Origin: an uncultured Pelagibacteraceae bacterium
Lineage (GTDB): Bacteria > Pseudomonadota > Alphaproteobacteria > Pelagibacterales > Pelagibacteraceae
Reading direction: 5' to 3'
Assembly (NCBI GenBank): GCA_902628815.1
Contig: CACOOK010000004.1
Span: forward strand, 1-64,000
Length of the DNA: 64,000 nt
Shown here: positions 18,302 to 26,913 of the stretch, one piece after another
Layout of the letters: the number at the start of each line of letters is the position of its first letter
Position numbering within the stretch: position 1 is the stretch's first letter
The notes under the pieces: generated by a model
Database searches by the model: none
The model's input: the letters and a program-made list of their open reading frames with translations, nothing else
Told to the model about the DNA's origin: nothing
Program-made: the position numbers and the translations under genes

Positions 18302-18912
18302 TGCAGCAGTCAGAAGTTATAAATATTCTTAAAAGGGACCTCAATTTTGCTGAAGATTCTATTGAAAAGCTTAAAAAATTTACCGAATTAGTTCTGGAGG
18401 AAAATAAAAATCACAATTTAATTTCTAAGAGCACAGAAAGCATAATTTGGGAGAGACATGTGCTTGATTCTGCACAACTGGTAAAATTTATTAACTTTAA
18501 TTTGGTTTCTTTGGCTGATTTAGGATCCGGGGCAGGGTTCCCAGGACTAGTTATTGATATATTCAACAAAAACAAGCGTTTTCACGTGAAATTATACGAA
18601 AAATCACCCGTTAAGAGACAATTTTTAAGCAGAGTAATTTCTAATTTGGGTTTAAAAGCGAGCGTATTTGGCGATATAAAAGACGAATTTATTGACTCAG
18701 ATGTTATAGTCTGCAGAGCTTTCAAAAAGCTTGATCAAATAATACAAGTTTCACGTGAAATCATCCAAAAACCGCACAAATTAATCATTTTAAAAGGTCA
18801 AAATGCACAGGACGAGCTAAATAAGTCTTTAAAATTTAAAAAATACCCGTATAAATTAGAGAATAGTATTACAAATAAAGATTCGAAAATAATTTTGATG
18901 CAGATTGACTAA
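18301..18912 (+). CDS. rsmG: 16S rRNA (guanine-527-N7)-methyltransferase
   Basis: SAM-dependent methylation of G527 in 16S rRNA. The SAM-binding loop LADLGSGAGFPGLV (71-84) and the upstream ERHVLDS block (51-57) are intact; 203 aa is normal. The coding sequence also contains two copies of the 12-mer TTTCACGTGAAA (18580-18591 and 18749-18760), read in two different frames (FHVK and SREI), which look like parS sites for the adjacent ParB. It overlaps mnmG by 1 nt; parA begins 3 nt after its stop. Confidence 0.95.
   Translation: MQQSEVINILKRDLNFAEDSIEKLKKFTELVLEENKNHNLISKSTESIIWERHVLDSAQLVKFINFNLVSLADLGSGAGFPGLVIDIFNKNKRFHVKLYEKSPVKRQFLSRVISNLGLKASVFGDIKDEFIDSDVIVCRAFKKLDQIIQVSREIIQKPHKLIILKGQNAQDELNKSLKFKKYPYKLENSITNKDSKIILMQID
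18578..18593. promoter_or_regulatory. parS-like site 1 (inside rsmG)
   Basis: GTTTTCACGTGAAATT contains the palindromic core TTTCACGTGAAA and matches the bacterial parS consensus TGTTTCACGTGAAACA at 12 of 16 positions. It lies about 1.1 kb upstream of parB. ParB binding is inferred from the motif and neighbourhood. Confidence 0.6.
18747..18762. promoter_or_regulatory. parS-like site 2 (inside rsmG)
   Basis: AGTTTCACGTGAAATC matches the parS consensus at 13 of 16 positions and shares the full 12-mer core with site 1, 169 bp upstream. The same DNA word in two reading frames argues for selection on DNA rather than on protein. Confidence 0.65.
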
Positions 18913-18915
18913 AAA

Positions 18916-19713
18916 ATGACAAAGCCAACCACGCTAGCAGTTATAAATCAAAAAGGAGGGGTAGGAAAGACAACCACGGTAATTAATCTCGCAGCTTCTC
19001 TGTCCATAATGGGTCAAAATAATTTAGTAATAGATTTGGATCCACAGGGAAATGCAACAACAGGCTTAGGTAAGAGTAACAGTGATGAAGTTAAGAATGT
19101 TTATAACCTCTTAATAAAAAAAATTAATATTAAAGATGTAATACAAAAATCTGAAATAGAAAATTTAGATATAATTGGATCTCACGTTAATTTATCTGGA
19201 CTTGAAGTTGAAACCGCTAATGATTCTAATAGAGCTTTTGTATTAAAAGAAATTCTTTCAGCTGAAAGAAATGGATTGCTGAAGAATTATGATAATATTT
19301 TTATTGATTGTCCTCCATCATTAAGCCTTTTAACTATCATGGCCTTAGTGGCATCAGACGAGTTATTAGTACCACTTCAAACTGAATTTTTTGCTTTAGA
19401 AGGTATAACACAATTAGTAAAAACAATTGAAAGAATAAAAGAAAATTTAAACCCAAGTTTAAAAATAAGAGGAATTCTTCTAACTATGTTTGATAAAAGA
19501 AATAAATTATCATCTGAGGTTGATAGAGAAGCAAGAAATTATTTTAAAGAAAAAGTGTATCAGACTGTAATTCAAAGAAATGTTAGATTATCCGAAGCTC
19601 CTTCACATGGCCTTCCATGTGTTATTTATGATAAAAATTGTGTTGGAAGTAAATCTTATTTTAAACTTGCAGAGGAGTTTATAAAAAATAATAAAGTTGA
19701 AAGTGCTGCATGA
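18916..19713 (+). CDS. parA: Chromosome partitioning ATPase ParA
   Basis: Deviant Walker ATPase that moves ParB-parS complexes during chromosome segregation. The deviant Walker A KGGVGKTT is at 13-20, followed by IDLDPQGNATTG and IDCPPSLSLLTI. Length 265 aa with no N-terminal DNA-binding extension is the chromosomal (type Ib-like/Soj) form. It is 3 nt after rsmG and overlaps parB by 4 nt (ATGA), so translation is coupled. Confidence 0.97.
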   Translation: MTKPTTLAVINQKGGVGKTTTVINLAASLSIMGQNNLVIDLDPQGNATTGLGKSNSDEVKNVYNLLIKKINIKDVIQKSEIENLDIIGSHVNLSGLEVETANDSNRAFVLKEILSAERNGLLKNYDNIFIDCPPSLSLLTIMALVASDELLVPLQTEFFALEGITQLVKTIERIKENLNPSLKIRGILLTMFDKRNKLSSEVDREARNYFKEKVYQTVIQRNVRLSEAPSHGLPCVIYDKNCVGSKSYFKLAEEFIKNNKVESAA

Positions 19714-20564
19714 GCAATAATAAAAGAAAAGGACTTGGTAGAGGGTTGTCAGCTCTTTTTGGTGACTCCAAACCTGAGAAAAAACCAGCAGAATCATCTA
19801 ATTTAAACAAAATATTAATCGCTGATTTATCTAGAAATCCTTATCAACCTAGACAAAACTTTAGTGAGGAAAAACTTGATGAACTAGCTAAATCTATTGA
19901 GAAAAATGGTATAATTCAACCCATTGCCGTAAGACCAAGTAAATCTGAAAATGGTAAATTTGAAATAGTTGCTGGAGAGAGAAGATGGTTAGCAGCCCAA
20001 AGGGCAGGTTTGCATGAAATACCAGTTACAATTTTAGATTTAAGCGATGTTGAGTCCTTAGAAGTTGCCATCGTAGAAAATATTCAGCGAGACGATCTTA
20101 ACCCAATAGAAGAAGCTAGAGGATATAAAAGACTCAATGAAGAATTCAAATATGACCATGAAAGTATATCTAAGCTAATGTCTAAGAGTAGGAGCCATGT
20201 TAGTAACACATTAAGGTTACTCACCTTGCCAAGTGATGTTATAGCAATGTTAGAAGAAGGATCTTTAACGTCAGGTCAAGCAAGACCATTAATTGGCTTA
20301 TCAAATGCTTCTTATATTGCAGAAGAGATAGTTTCAAAAAACTATAGTGCCAGAAAAGTTGAGTATTTAACCAGAAATAAAAAAAATGAAAAGCACACTA
20401 AAAAAGTTGATGCGAACATAATTAAAACACAAGAAAATATAGAAAAAATTTTAGGTTTAAAAGTTAGTATTGTAAATCGAAAAAATAATTCTGGTAAAGT
20501 AGTTATAAAATACGAAGATCTAGACCAGTTTGAGCTGATCTCTAAATTATTGACTAAGAATTAG
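19710..20564 (+). CDS. parB: Chromosome partitioning protein ParB
   Basis: CTP-dependent clamp that loads at parS and spreads. The N-terminus KRKGLGRGLSALFGD is the ParA-stimulating peptide with its Arg. The CTP-binding motif GERR is at 89-92, followed by ENIQRDDLNPIEEA (123-136) and a helix-turn-helix region (HESISKLMSKSRSHVSNTLRLL). Length 284 aa is normal. Two parS-like sites are in rsmG upstream. The 3' end overlaps convergent holA by 11 nt. Confidence 0.97.
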   Translation: MSNNKRKGLGRGLSALFGDSKPEKKPAESSNLNKILIADLSRNPYQPRQNFSEEKLDELAKSIEKNGIIQPIAVRPSKSENGKFEIVAGERRWLAAQRAGLHEIPVTILDLSDVESLEVAIVENIQRDDLNPIEEARGYKRLNEEFKYDHESISKLMSKSRSHVSNTLRLLTLPSDVIAMLEEGSLTSGQARPLIGLSNASYIAEEIVSKNYSARKVEYLTRNKKNEKHTKKVDANIIKTQENIEKILGLKVSIVNRKNNSGKVVIKYEDLDQFELISKLLTKN

Positions 20565-21543
20565 CATAGACACAAATATCAACAATAAATTTTTTTATCA
20601 TTACTTCTTTGTTTAAAAGATTGTTTGATTTAAAGTTTATTTCTAAGTCGTAAATTTCTTTCAATTTTTTTCTTACTTTTTCTCCATTCCACTTTTTTGT
20701 TTGCGTGATAAAATTTGGCTTATCTTTCCAGAATATTTGAGGTTTCATCATACTTACTTTTTGATCGTCAGACATATTCTGGTCAAGTTTTGAAATTTCT
20801 TTTAATCTATCAAGTCTTTGGGAAAAAACGTTTAAATAAAATATGTTTTTATCTGTGTCAAATATAGTGTCACTTAGTAATCTATTAGTTTTTATTTTAT
20901 CACCCATTAACGCAGCATCTCTAATTAGATTAATGTCCTCATTTACTCTAATATTTAATACTTTCTCTAAGTTTTTTATATCTATTGTTTTGTTCTCAAA
21001 AAAAGTAGTTATTTTGTCTAACTCGTTGTAAAGTTTAGATCTATCTAGATTAACATTTTGAACTATTAAATTAATATTTTCTGTGTTCAATCCTTTAAAA
21101 TCCTTTAACCTTTCTAAAATAATTTTTCTAAGAGTTTGTTCATTATCGATGTAACATGGAACAATTGCACACCCTTTGGATTTTTCAAAATAGTTCCTTA
21201 GTTTTGATTTCTTATCTAATATCTGTGTAAAAAAGTAAATTTTTTGTTCGTTAACTAAATTAGACAGTTCTTCTAATATGTTAGTAATTTTGTCATTAAC
21301 TTGATCGACTAAAATTATTTTTTCTTTTTCGAATAGTGAAACATTGCTAATTTCAGTGATCAATGTACTCGGTTTTTTTAAAATTTCTTCTTGGTTATAA
21401 AGCAATATTTCAGCATCTTTATATGTACTTTTAATCTTACGCTTTATTTCATCTTGAATACCTATATTTTCTCCATAAATTAAAGTCATATTTTCTTTGA
21501 TTAATGAAACTTCTTTTTCAATTAAATAGCTTTTATAAATCAT
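20554..21543 (-). CDS. holA: DNA polymerase III delta subunit
   Basis: Clamp-loader wrench subunit. The 329-residue protein is diverged but shows the HolA layout: an N-terminal AAA-like domain with LIYGENIGIQDEIKRKI, a centre with FFTQILDKKSKLRNYFEKSK (matching the family xLDKRSKLVKxLEK block), and a helical C-terminal collar domain. The alphaproteobacterial order leuS-lptE-holA next to parB supports the call. It overlaps lptE by 11 nt and convergent parB by 11 nt. Confidence 0.85.
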   Translation of the reverse strand: MIYKSYLIEKEVSLIKENMTLIYGENIGIQDEIKRKIKSTYKDAEILLYNQEEILKKPSTLITEISNVSLFEKEKIILVDQVNDKITNILEELSNLVNEQKIYFFTQILDKKSKLRNYFEKSKGCAIVPCYIDNEQTLRKIILERLKDFKGLNTENINLIVQNVNLDRSKLYNELDKITTFFENKTIDIKNLEKVLNIRVNEDINLIRDAALMGDKIKTNRLLSDTIFDTDKNIFYLNVFSQRLDRLKEISKLDQNMSDDQKVSMMKPQIFWKDKPNFITQTKKWNGEKVRKKLKEIYDLEINFKSNNLLNKEVMIKKFIVDICVYANS

Positions 21544-22006
21544 TTAACTTTATAATCAGTTGATCAATTATTTCTTCGCTAATATCACTAACTAATAGAT
21601 CAATAAGTTTTTTTTCGTTGTTTAAAGTTTGTGAATGTTGCGAAGATGTGTCGTAAGTGCCGGTTTCTTTTACAAGAAAACTGTTTATCTTATTTCCATT
21701 CATTTTTTTAAAACTTATTAATATTTCTAAATCTATTTGATATTTAGTAATTTCATTTTTAATGTTTTTGTCTTTTACCGTTTTAATTTTTTTTGAATTA
21801 AGGTCTAAGATAATTAAATCTGCACTACCCTCCTTTTTATTGGATAGTAATTTGTTCTTTAATTTGAAATTTATTCTTTTTTCCCCAGTGGTATTTATTT
21901 GGGCAATATCAAAAGATTGCAATTTTCTCTTATCGACAATCTTATAACCGCAACTATATATAAACATACAAGAAATTAAAAAAAAAATTATTTTTGTTTT
22001 ATTCAT
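21533..22006 (-). CDS. lptE: LptE-like LPS assembly lipoprotein
   Basis: A 157-residue lipoprotein: signal peptide ending in the lipobox FIYSC with the lipidated Cys at 19, followed by GYKIVDK, the GYxL-type start of mature LptE. LptE plugs the LptD barrel that inserts LPS into the outer membrane. Overall sequence is poorly conserved, and identification leans on the GY after the lipobox and on position between leuS and holA. It abuts leuS exactly (22006/22007). Confidence 0.75.
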   Translation of the reverse strand: MNKTKIIFFLISCMFIYSCGYKIVDKRKLQSFDIAQINTTGEKRINFKLKNKLLSNKKEGSADLIILDLNSKKIKTVKDKNIKNEITKYQIDLEILISFKKMNGNKINSFLVKETGTYDTSSQHSQTLNNEKKLIDLLVSDISEEIIDQLIIKLNDL

Positions 22007-24517
22007 TTAAATAATGTAATTAACAATTTTATTTTTCACAAAGATTGTTTTGGTAATATTTTTGTCTTTTAAATACTTCGCTGCTTTAGAACGTTCAATA
22101 ACCAATTTATTTATCTTTTTAATGTCTAAATCTTTTTCCATTAATAATATATCACGTGTTTTACCATTAACTTGTATCGCTAATTTAATTTCTTCTGAAA
22201 TGCTGGACAAATCAATTTTAGGCCACTTATCAACATTTTTACACTTGAACATTTCAAGACACTCGTATGACAAATGAGGCGTGAATGGGATCATTAATTT
22301 CATTATTTTGACCATATTTTCTGACAAAACTTTATTACTTATTTTGCTTTGCAAATTTTCTTTAAAAAATCGAAACACTTCATAAAAAAGAGCAACAGAA
22401 ACGTTTAATCTAAAATTTTTAACAGATTCGTCAATTCTTTTAATGTAATTATTAATTTTGTTAACGAATTTACTCTCTAATATTTGATCTGTATTAACTT
22501 CTTTTCTTTTCAAAACTGAATTATTTAGGTCCCATATTCTTTGTAAAAATTTATTAGACGAAGCTACGCCAACATCAGACCACTGTATATCTTTTTCTGG
22601 AGGACTATCAGATAAAATAAACAATCTCACAGAGTCCGCTCCATATTTGTTTATCATCGTTTCAGGATCAACAGTATTTTTTTTTGATTTTGACATTGAC
22701 TCAGGAGCTCCAATAATAACTTCGCTTTTGTCGTTTATTTTAAAAGCCTTTTTATCATTTACTTTTTGAATTTGTTCAGGATATAGCCAATTTCCCTTTT
22801 TATCTTTGTAAGTTTCATGACATACCATGCCTTGGGTAAATAAATTTTTGAAAGGTTCATTGAATTTTAAATTGCTATTACATTTTTTTAAACCTTTTGT
22901 AAAAAATCTTGAATAAAGAAGATGAAGTATTGCATGTTCTACTCCCCCGATATACTGATCCACCGGCATCCAATAATTAATTTTTTTTTCGTCAAAAGGA
23001 GACGATTTGTGTTTTGGCGAACAGAACCTCAGGTAATACCATGAGGAGTCAACAAAAGTGTCTAAAGTATCTGTTTCTCTCACTGCTTTCATACCAGTAC
23101 TTTTCTGTAAAGTATTTTTCCAAGTAGGATGACTATCCAGTGGATTTCCATTCGTGTTTAAATTAATTTTGTCAGGCAATTCAACAGGAAGTTCACTTTT
23201 ATCAACTGGGACTACACTGCCATCTTCTAAGTATATCATTGGAATTGGACATCCCCAATATCTTTGTCTTGATATCCCCCAATCCTTTAAACGATATTGT
23301 ATCTTTTTTTTTCCGATTTTTTTCTTTTCGATTTCATCAATTATTAATTTTTTTGCTTTTTCTACAGTCAGATTATTTAAAAATTCTGAGTTAATTAGTA
23401 TTCCATCACCGGTGTAAGCCTCTAATAATTTTTCATTATCTTTTTTATTAGACACAACTCTAATAATTTCTAAGTTATATTTTTTAGCAAAATCAAAGTC
23501 TCTTTGGTCATGCGCAGGACAACCAAAAATTGCTCCACTTCCATAATCCATCAAAACAAAATTTGCAAAGTAGATGGGAATTAATTTATTTTTTATAAAA
23601 GGGTGTTTAGCAAATAATTTGCTATCGAAACCCACTTTTTCTGCATTAGCTAGTGCCTCTTCGGTAGTTCCAGTTTTGTTACATTCAGATTTAAAGGTTG
23701 AAAAACTTTTAATATTATTAAATTTTTTACTCAAAGGATGGTCTACGGAAAGAGCAATAAAGGTTGCCCCGAAAATAGTATCTGGTCTTGTTGTAAAAAT
23801 ATTTATATTTTCTTTTTCTCCCTTAACTTCAAATCTGATTTCGCAGCCAAGAGACTTCCCAATCCAATTTTTCTGCATTAGTTTTACTTTTTCAGGCCAT
23901 CCTTCTAAACTATCCAAATGACTCAAAAGTTCATCTGAAAACTTAGTAATATTAAAGAACCATTGAGACATTTTCTTTCTCTCAACATCTGCATTTGACC
24001 TCCACCCTTTTCCATTAATAACTTGTTCATTAGCTAATACAGTCTTTTCTACTGGATCCCAATTTACATAAGTCTCTTTTTTTGAAACTAGGCCTGCCTT
24101 GTAGAAATCTATAAAAATTTCTTGCTGGTGCTTATAATATTCTTTATCACAAGTAGAAACTTCAAGGTCCCAATCAATTGATAATCCAAGCATTTTTAAT
24201 TGATTTTTCATGGTGCCTATATTTTTTTCTGTCCAGACCTTTGGATGTAAATTGTTTTGCTTTGAGGCATTTTCAGCAGGTAATCCAAAAGCGTCCCATC
24301 CCATCGGATGTAAAACATTGTAACCATTTAAAAATTTGTATCGGGCAATAACATCGCCAATGGTATAATTTCTTACATGGCCCATGTGAATCTTTCCCGA
24401 AGGATATGGAAACATTTCTAAACAATAAAATTTTGGTCCTGATTTGTTATTTAGAGTTTTCTTGGCAAATTTATCTTGCCACTTCTTTTCAATTACTTGA
24501 AAATTTATTCGTTCCAT
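22007..24517 (-). CDS. leuS: Leucyl-tRNA synthetase
   Basis: Class I aminoacyl-tRNA synthetase, 836 aa. The HIGH motif is HMGH (44-47) within [18 protein letters not shown], and the KMSKS motif reads MSKSKKNT near residue 610. The CP1 editing domain is present ([12 protein letters not shown] and GTGTTEEA-like part reading [15 protein letters not shown]). It follows the DUF3576 lipoprotein gene by 6 nt and leads into lptE and holA, so the four minus-strand genes probably form one transcript starting in the porin-facing gap. Confidence 0.98.
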   Translation of the reverse strand: MERINFQVIEKKWQDKFAKKTLNNKSGPKFYCLEMFPYPSGKIHMGHVRNYTIGDVIARYKFLNGYNVLHPMGWDAFGLPAENASKQNNLHPKVWTEKNIGTMKNQLKMLGLSIDWDLEVSTCDKEYYKHQQEIFIDFYKAGLVSKKETYVNWDPVEKTVLANEQVINGKGWRSNADVERKKMSQWFFNITKFSDELLSHLDSLEGWPEKVKLMQKNWIGKSLGCEIRFEVKGEKENINIFTTRPDTIFGATFIALSVDHPLSKKFNNIKSFSTFKSECNKTGTTEEALANAEKVGFDSKLFAKHPFIKNKLIPIYFANFVLMDYGSGAIFGCPAHDQRDFDFAKKYNLEIIRVVSNKKDNEKLLEAYTGDGILINSEFLNNLTVEKAKKLIIDEIEKKKIGKKKIQYRLKDWGISRQRYWGCPIPMIYLEDGSVVPVDKSELPVELPDKINLNTNGNPLDSHPTWKNTLQKSTGMKAVRETDTLDTFVDSSWYYLRFCSPKHKSSPFDEKKINYWMPVDQYIGGVEHAILHLLYSRFFTKGLKKCNSNLKFNEPFKNLFTQGMVCHETYKDKKGNWLYPEQIQKVNDKKAFKINDKSEVIIGAPESMSKSKKNTVDPETMINKYGADSVRLFILSDSPPEKDIQWSDVGVASSNKFLQRIWDLNNSVLKRKEVNTDQILESKFVNKINNYIKRIDESVKNFRLNVSVALFYEVFRFFKENLQSKISNKVLSENMVKIMKLMIPFTPHLSYECLEMFKCKNVDKWPKIDLSSISEEIKLAIQVNGKTRDILLMEKDLDIKKINKLVIERSKAAKYLKDKNITKTIFVKNKIVNYII

Positions 24518-24523
24518 TAAGAT

Positions 24524-25054
24524 TTATTTTTTTTTATTTTTATCGTCTTTTTGTAATTGTGCTGCTTTTTTTAATATTGCAGCATGTAATTCTTCTTTTA
24601 TACTAGTCTGATTTAACAATATAATTTTACAGTTATTATTATTTGCGCAAGTTTTTTTATGCACTATAACTTTTAAACTTTCACTTCTGATATCATTTGA
24701 TAAAAATCTTAAGGAAATCTTAATCGACTCTTGACTGCTATTGTTATCGTAATACCAATCAGTAATTATAATTCCACCAGAATAATCAACAGTTGTTAGC
24801 GGCAAGAAATCCAAAGTTTCTAAAGATGCTCTCCACATCGGATTTGATGTGCTGAATTCATAATTGGTTCCTTTTCTTCCCCCAATTAATCCCTCTAAAG
24901 AAATCCCTCTACCTTCCTCAACTGCCTTTCTAGCTCTATCTTCTGCGTTAACTGGAACACTGGGGTCAACTTTTTTTGGTTTTAGAGCGTTACAAGAAGT
25001 CAAAAAAACTAGTATAATCAAGCTTTTTAATGCTAATTTAAACATGAAATTCAT
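24524..25054 (-). CDS. DUF3576 family lipoprotein
   Basis: Putative lipoprotein of about 176 aa: a hydrophobic signal ends in LTSC (Cys21 if started at ATG 25054), and the mature part contains ISLEGLIGGRKG and NPMWRASLETLDFLPLTTVDYSGGIIITDWY, characteristic of the alphaproteobacterial DUF3576 family found beside leuS. Function unknown; the lipobox and neighbours (lptE) suggest an envelope role. I rejected the 37-residue upstream extension because it precedes a perfect signal peptide and runs into the intergenic dyad. Confidence 0.85.
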   Translation of the reverse strand: MNFMFKLALKSLIILVFLTSCNALKPKKVDPSVPVNAEDRARKAVEEGRGISLEGLIGGRKGTNYEFSTSNPMWRASLETLDFLPLTTVDYSGGIIITDWYYDNNSSQESIKISLRFLSNDIRSESLKVIVHKKTCANNNNCKIILLNQTSIKEELHAAILKKAAQLQKDDKNKKK

Positions 25055-25119
25055 TAATACATAAATAATCCTCTGATTAAAGAGTATTAATAACCATAAT
25101 AAAACTAAGACTTCTGCAA

Positions 25120-25139
25120 GTGTGACTAATTTATCACAC
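25120..25139. promoter_or_regulatory. Perfect dyad between leuS operon and porin
   Basis: GTGTGACTAATTTATCACAC has two perfect 6-bp arms around 8 bp. It sits in the 197-bp divergent gap, 66 bp before the DUF3576 start and 113 bp before the porin start. The half-sites TGTGA/TCACA resemble Crp/Fnr family sites but with a spacer of 8 rather than 6. It could be an operator controlling the porin, or a small hairpin. Confidence 0.4.
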
Positions 25140-25251
25140 CAATTTAAAAAAAAACAGAAAATCAAAGATTTTAAACACTTATAGAACCTGAACTAGTAAA
25201 AATATGACGTTAAATATTAAATTTAATAAATAACAAAACAAAGGATAAAAA

Positions 25252-26328
25252 ATGAGAACAATAATGAAAACTTTATTCGTTATCATCTCTGCATTTTCTT
25301 TAGTTACTGTTTCACACGCAGGTGAAATGTCTGTTACAGGTTCAGCAAAAGCTACTTATAACAGTACATCTGGACACAGTAACGTTGGAAAAGGTTTAGG
25401 TGTTGCTAACGAATTAGCATTCACAGCTACAGGTGAAATCGACAACGGTTTTACATGGAAAGCTCAAATAGAGTTAGATCCAACTGATGGAACGGACGCA
25501 GGTATCACAGATACAGACGCTCAATCAGGTTCAGCTCTAAACGATGACTCAAGATTTGAGTTAACAATGGGAGACATGGGTATGGTAGGTATCTATGTAT
25601 CAGAAGGTGGAGAAAACAATAAATACAAAGCATCTCAAGATGCAGTATTAGTCTCTACAGATACAGGTACAACACCAGGTATTAAATATCCAACAGACTT
25701 AGGTGCGTTCAACTCAATTAAGTACGTATCTCCGTCATTTGATTTCGCAGGTGCAAGCATCAAAGCGTCATTAGGATATGGTTATGAAGGTGGAAACCTT
25801 GGAGAAGAAGGTTCGTCTTCAAACAACCCAGGTGCAGCAAACGATACACAGTTGACACAGTACGGCGTATACGTAACGTTCGGTAGCTTAGGTGCAAGCG
25901 CGAACTACGTAGAAGAAGATCAAGCTAATGGAAACGCTGCTCAACAACAACAGAACCACGGTGGTGGATATTCATTTACATATGATATCGGAAACTTCGG
26001 TCTAGGTTATGGAAAAACATACCAAAACCCAGCGATAGCTTCTCACCCAGGTTCAACTGCAACGGCTGAGTACTATGAAACTACTATGTTATCTGTAGGT
26101 GCTAAGATAAATGATCAATTCTCAGTATCTTACACAACAGAGAAATCTGAGCAGAATAACGCAACTGCAGGTGCAACATTGTACGATGTAGAAGCAAGAA
26201 CAATACAAGCTGCTTACAACATGGGCGGATTAACAATCGGTTTATCTCAAGCTAATTTTGAGAACACTGGTTACGCTAATGTAGACGATGTAAATGAGAC
26301 TATTATATCTCTAAGTGCTGCATTCTAA
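25252..26328 (+). CDS. Outer-membrane porin
   Basis: 358-residue beta-barrel protein with a clear Sec signal peptide (cleavage expected after SHA at residue 23), many alternating polar/hydrophobic strands rich in Gly, Asn, Thr, and a C-terminal Phe (LSAAF) as recognised by BamA. The pattern matches Gram-negative trimeric porins. It has the best ribosome binding site in the area (AAAGGA, 5-6 nt before ATG), a strong terminator, and codon use that differs visibly from neighbours (more C-ending codons such as AAC, TAC, ATC, GGT), all signs of very high expression. Transport substrate unknown. Confidence 0.9.
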   Translation: MRTIMKTLFVIISAFSLVTVSHAGEMSVTGSAKATYNSTSGHSNVGKGLGVANELAFTATGEIDNGFTWKAQIELDPTDGTDAGITDTDAQSGSALNDDSRFELTMGDMGMVGIYVSEGGENNKYKASQDAVLVSTDTGTTPGIKYPTDLGAFNSIKYVSPSFDFAGASIKASLGYGYEGGNLGEEGSSSNNPGAANDTQLTQYGVYVTFGSLGASANYVEEDQANGNAAQQQQNHGGGYSFTYDIGNFGLGYGKTYQNPAIASHPGSTATAEYYETTMLSVGAKINDQFSVSYTTEKSEQNNATAGATLYDVEARTIQAAYNMGGLTIGLSQANFENTGYANVDDVNETIISLSAAF

Positions 26329-26343
26329 TAAATTGTAGTATTA

Positions 26344-26913
26344 TTAAAAAAGCCGGCTAATTATAGCCGGCTTTTTTTTTATCTCTGATAAAATCGCAAA
26401 AGATCGACTTTTCACACCTTTAAGTTTAACGATATTAGAAGTTCTAATTCCTCCTAATGGAGAAATGTTACAGTTTAAATTTGTTTTAATTAAATTAAAT
26501 TTAACTATTCCTAAAAACCCTTTTTTATATTTGTAATTAGTTTTGAATAACCTGGATAAAAATATTGTTGTGCAACCTTGTTTTCTTTTGATATTAGCTT
26601 CTTTTAAATTGTGAGCAGAGCCTATAAGTTTAAATTTTTTTGACAAATATCTTAAGAATCTCAGATCTTTATTGTATGCGGATATATACAACCCATCGCT
26701 TTTAATTGACAAAGCAAGACTGATATTATTTGCAATATAAAAGTTTATCCCTTTTTTCTTACAGTCAAATTTAAATTTTAAAAGATTTTTGTCTTTTATT
26801 ATTTGATTATTTCTTAATATAATTGAAAATTTGTCTCTTTTTTTTATACTATTCAAATTAATATCTTTAGTATTTTGTATAATTAAATAGTATTTATCTT
26901 TAAAAATAAACAT
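26344..26913 (-). CDS. Degenerate thiamine-phosphate synthase (ThiE-like) protein
   Basis: A 189-residue TIM-barrel-like protein with ThiE landmarks: SDGLYISAYN (in place of DGVHVGQxD), GSAHNLKEANIKRKQGCTTIFLSRLFKT (in place of GxSxHxxxEAxxAxxxGADYIGxGPxxxT) and PLGGI near residue 154. Several residues that hold the pyrophosphate in real ThiE are changed, so catalysis is doubtful. Such ThiE-like genes sit near leuS and yggS in other alphaproteobacteria. The last ten residues (KKPAIISRLF) are encoded by the porin terminator. Its start codon abuts that of yggS (CATATG). Confidence 0.65.
   Translation of the reverse strand: MFIFKDKYYLIIQNTKDINLNSIKKRDKFSIILRNNQIIKDKNLLKFKFDCKKKGINFYIANNISLALSIKSDGLYISAYNKDLRFLRYLSKKFKLIGSAHNLKEANIKRKQGCTTIFLSRLFKTNYKYKKGFLGIVKFNLIKTNLNCNISPLGGIRTSNIVKLKGVKSRSFAILSEIKKKPAIISRLF
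26346..26380. terminator. Intrinsic terminator, usable from both strands
   Basis: A 9-bp stem AGCCGGCTA / TAGCCGGCT (26351-26359 and 26364-26372) with an ATTA loop, flanked by A5 on the left and T9 on the right. It ends the porin transcript 18 bp after its stop. The left A-run makes it a weaker terminator for the minus strand. The hairpin lies inside the last codons of the opposing ThiE-like gene. Confidence 0.92.

Noticed and set aside
22153-22158. CACGTG in leuS as a third parS site
   Set aside because: Its flanks (TAT...TTT) do not continue the TTTCACGTGAAA palindrome found twice in rsmG.
23574-23921. 115-codon ORF antisense to leuS
   Set aside because: It is a shadow frame: hydrophobic, without domain features, and fully inside a well-conserved synthetase gene.
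25055-25165. 37-residue N-terminal extension of the DUF3576 protein
   Set aside because: The extension precedes a complete lipoprotein signal peptide and covers the intergenic dyad side of the promoter region.
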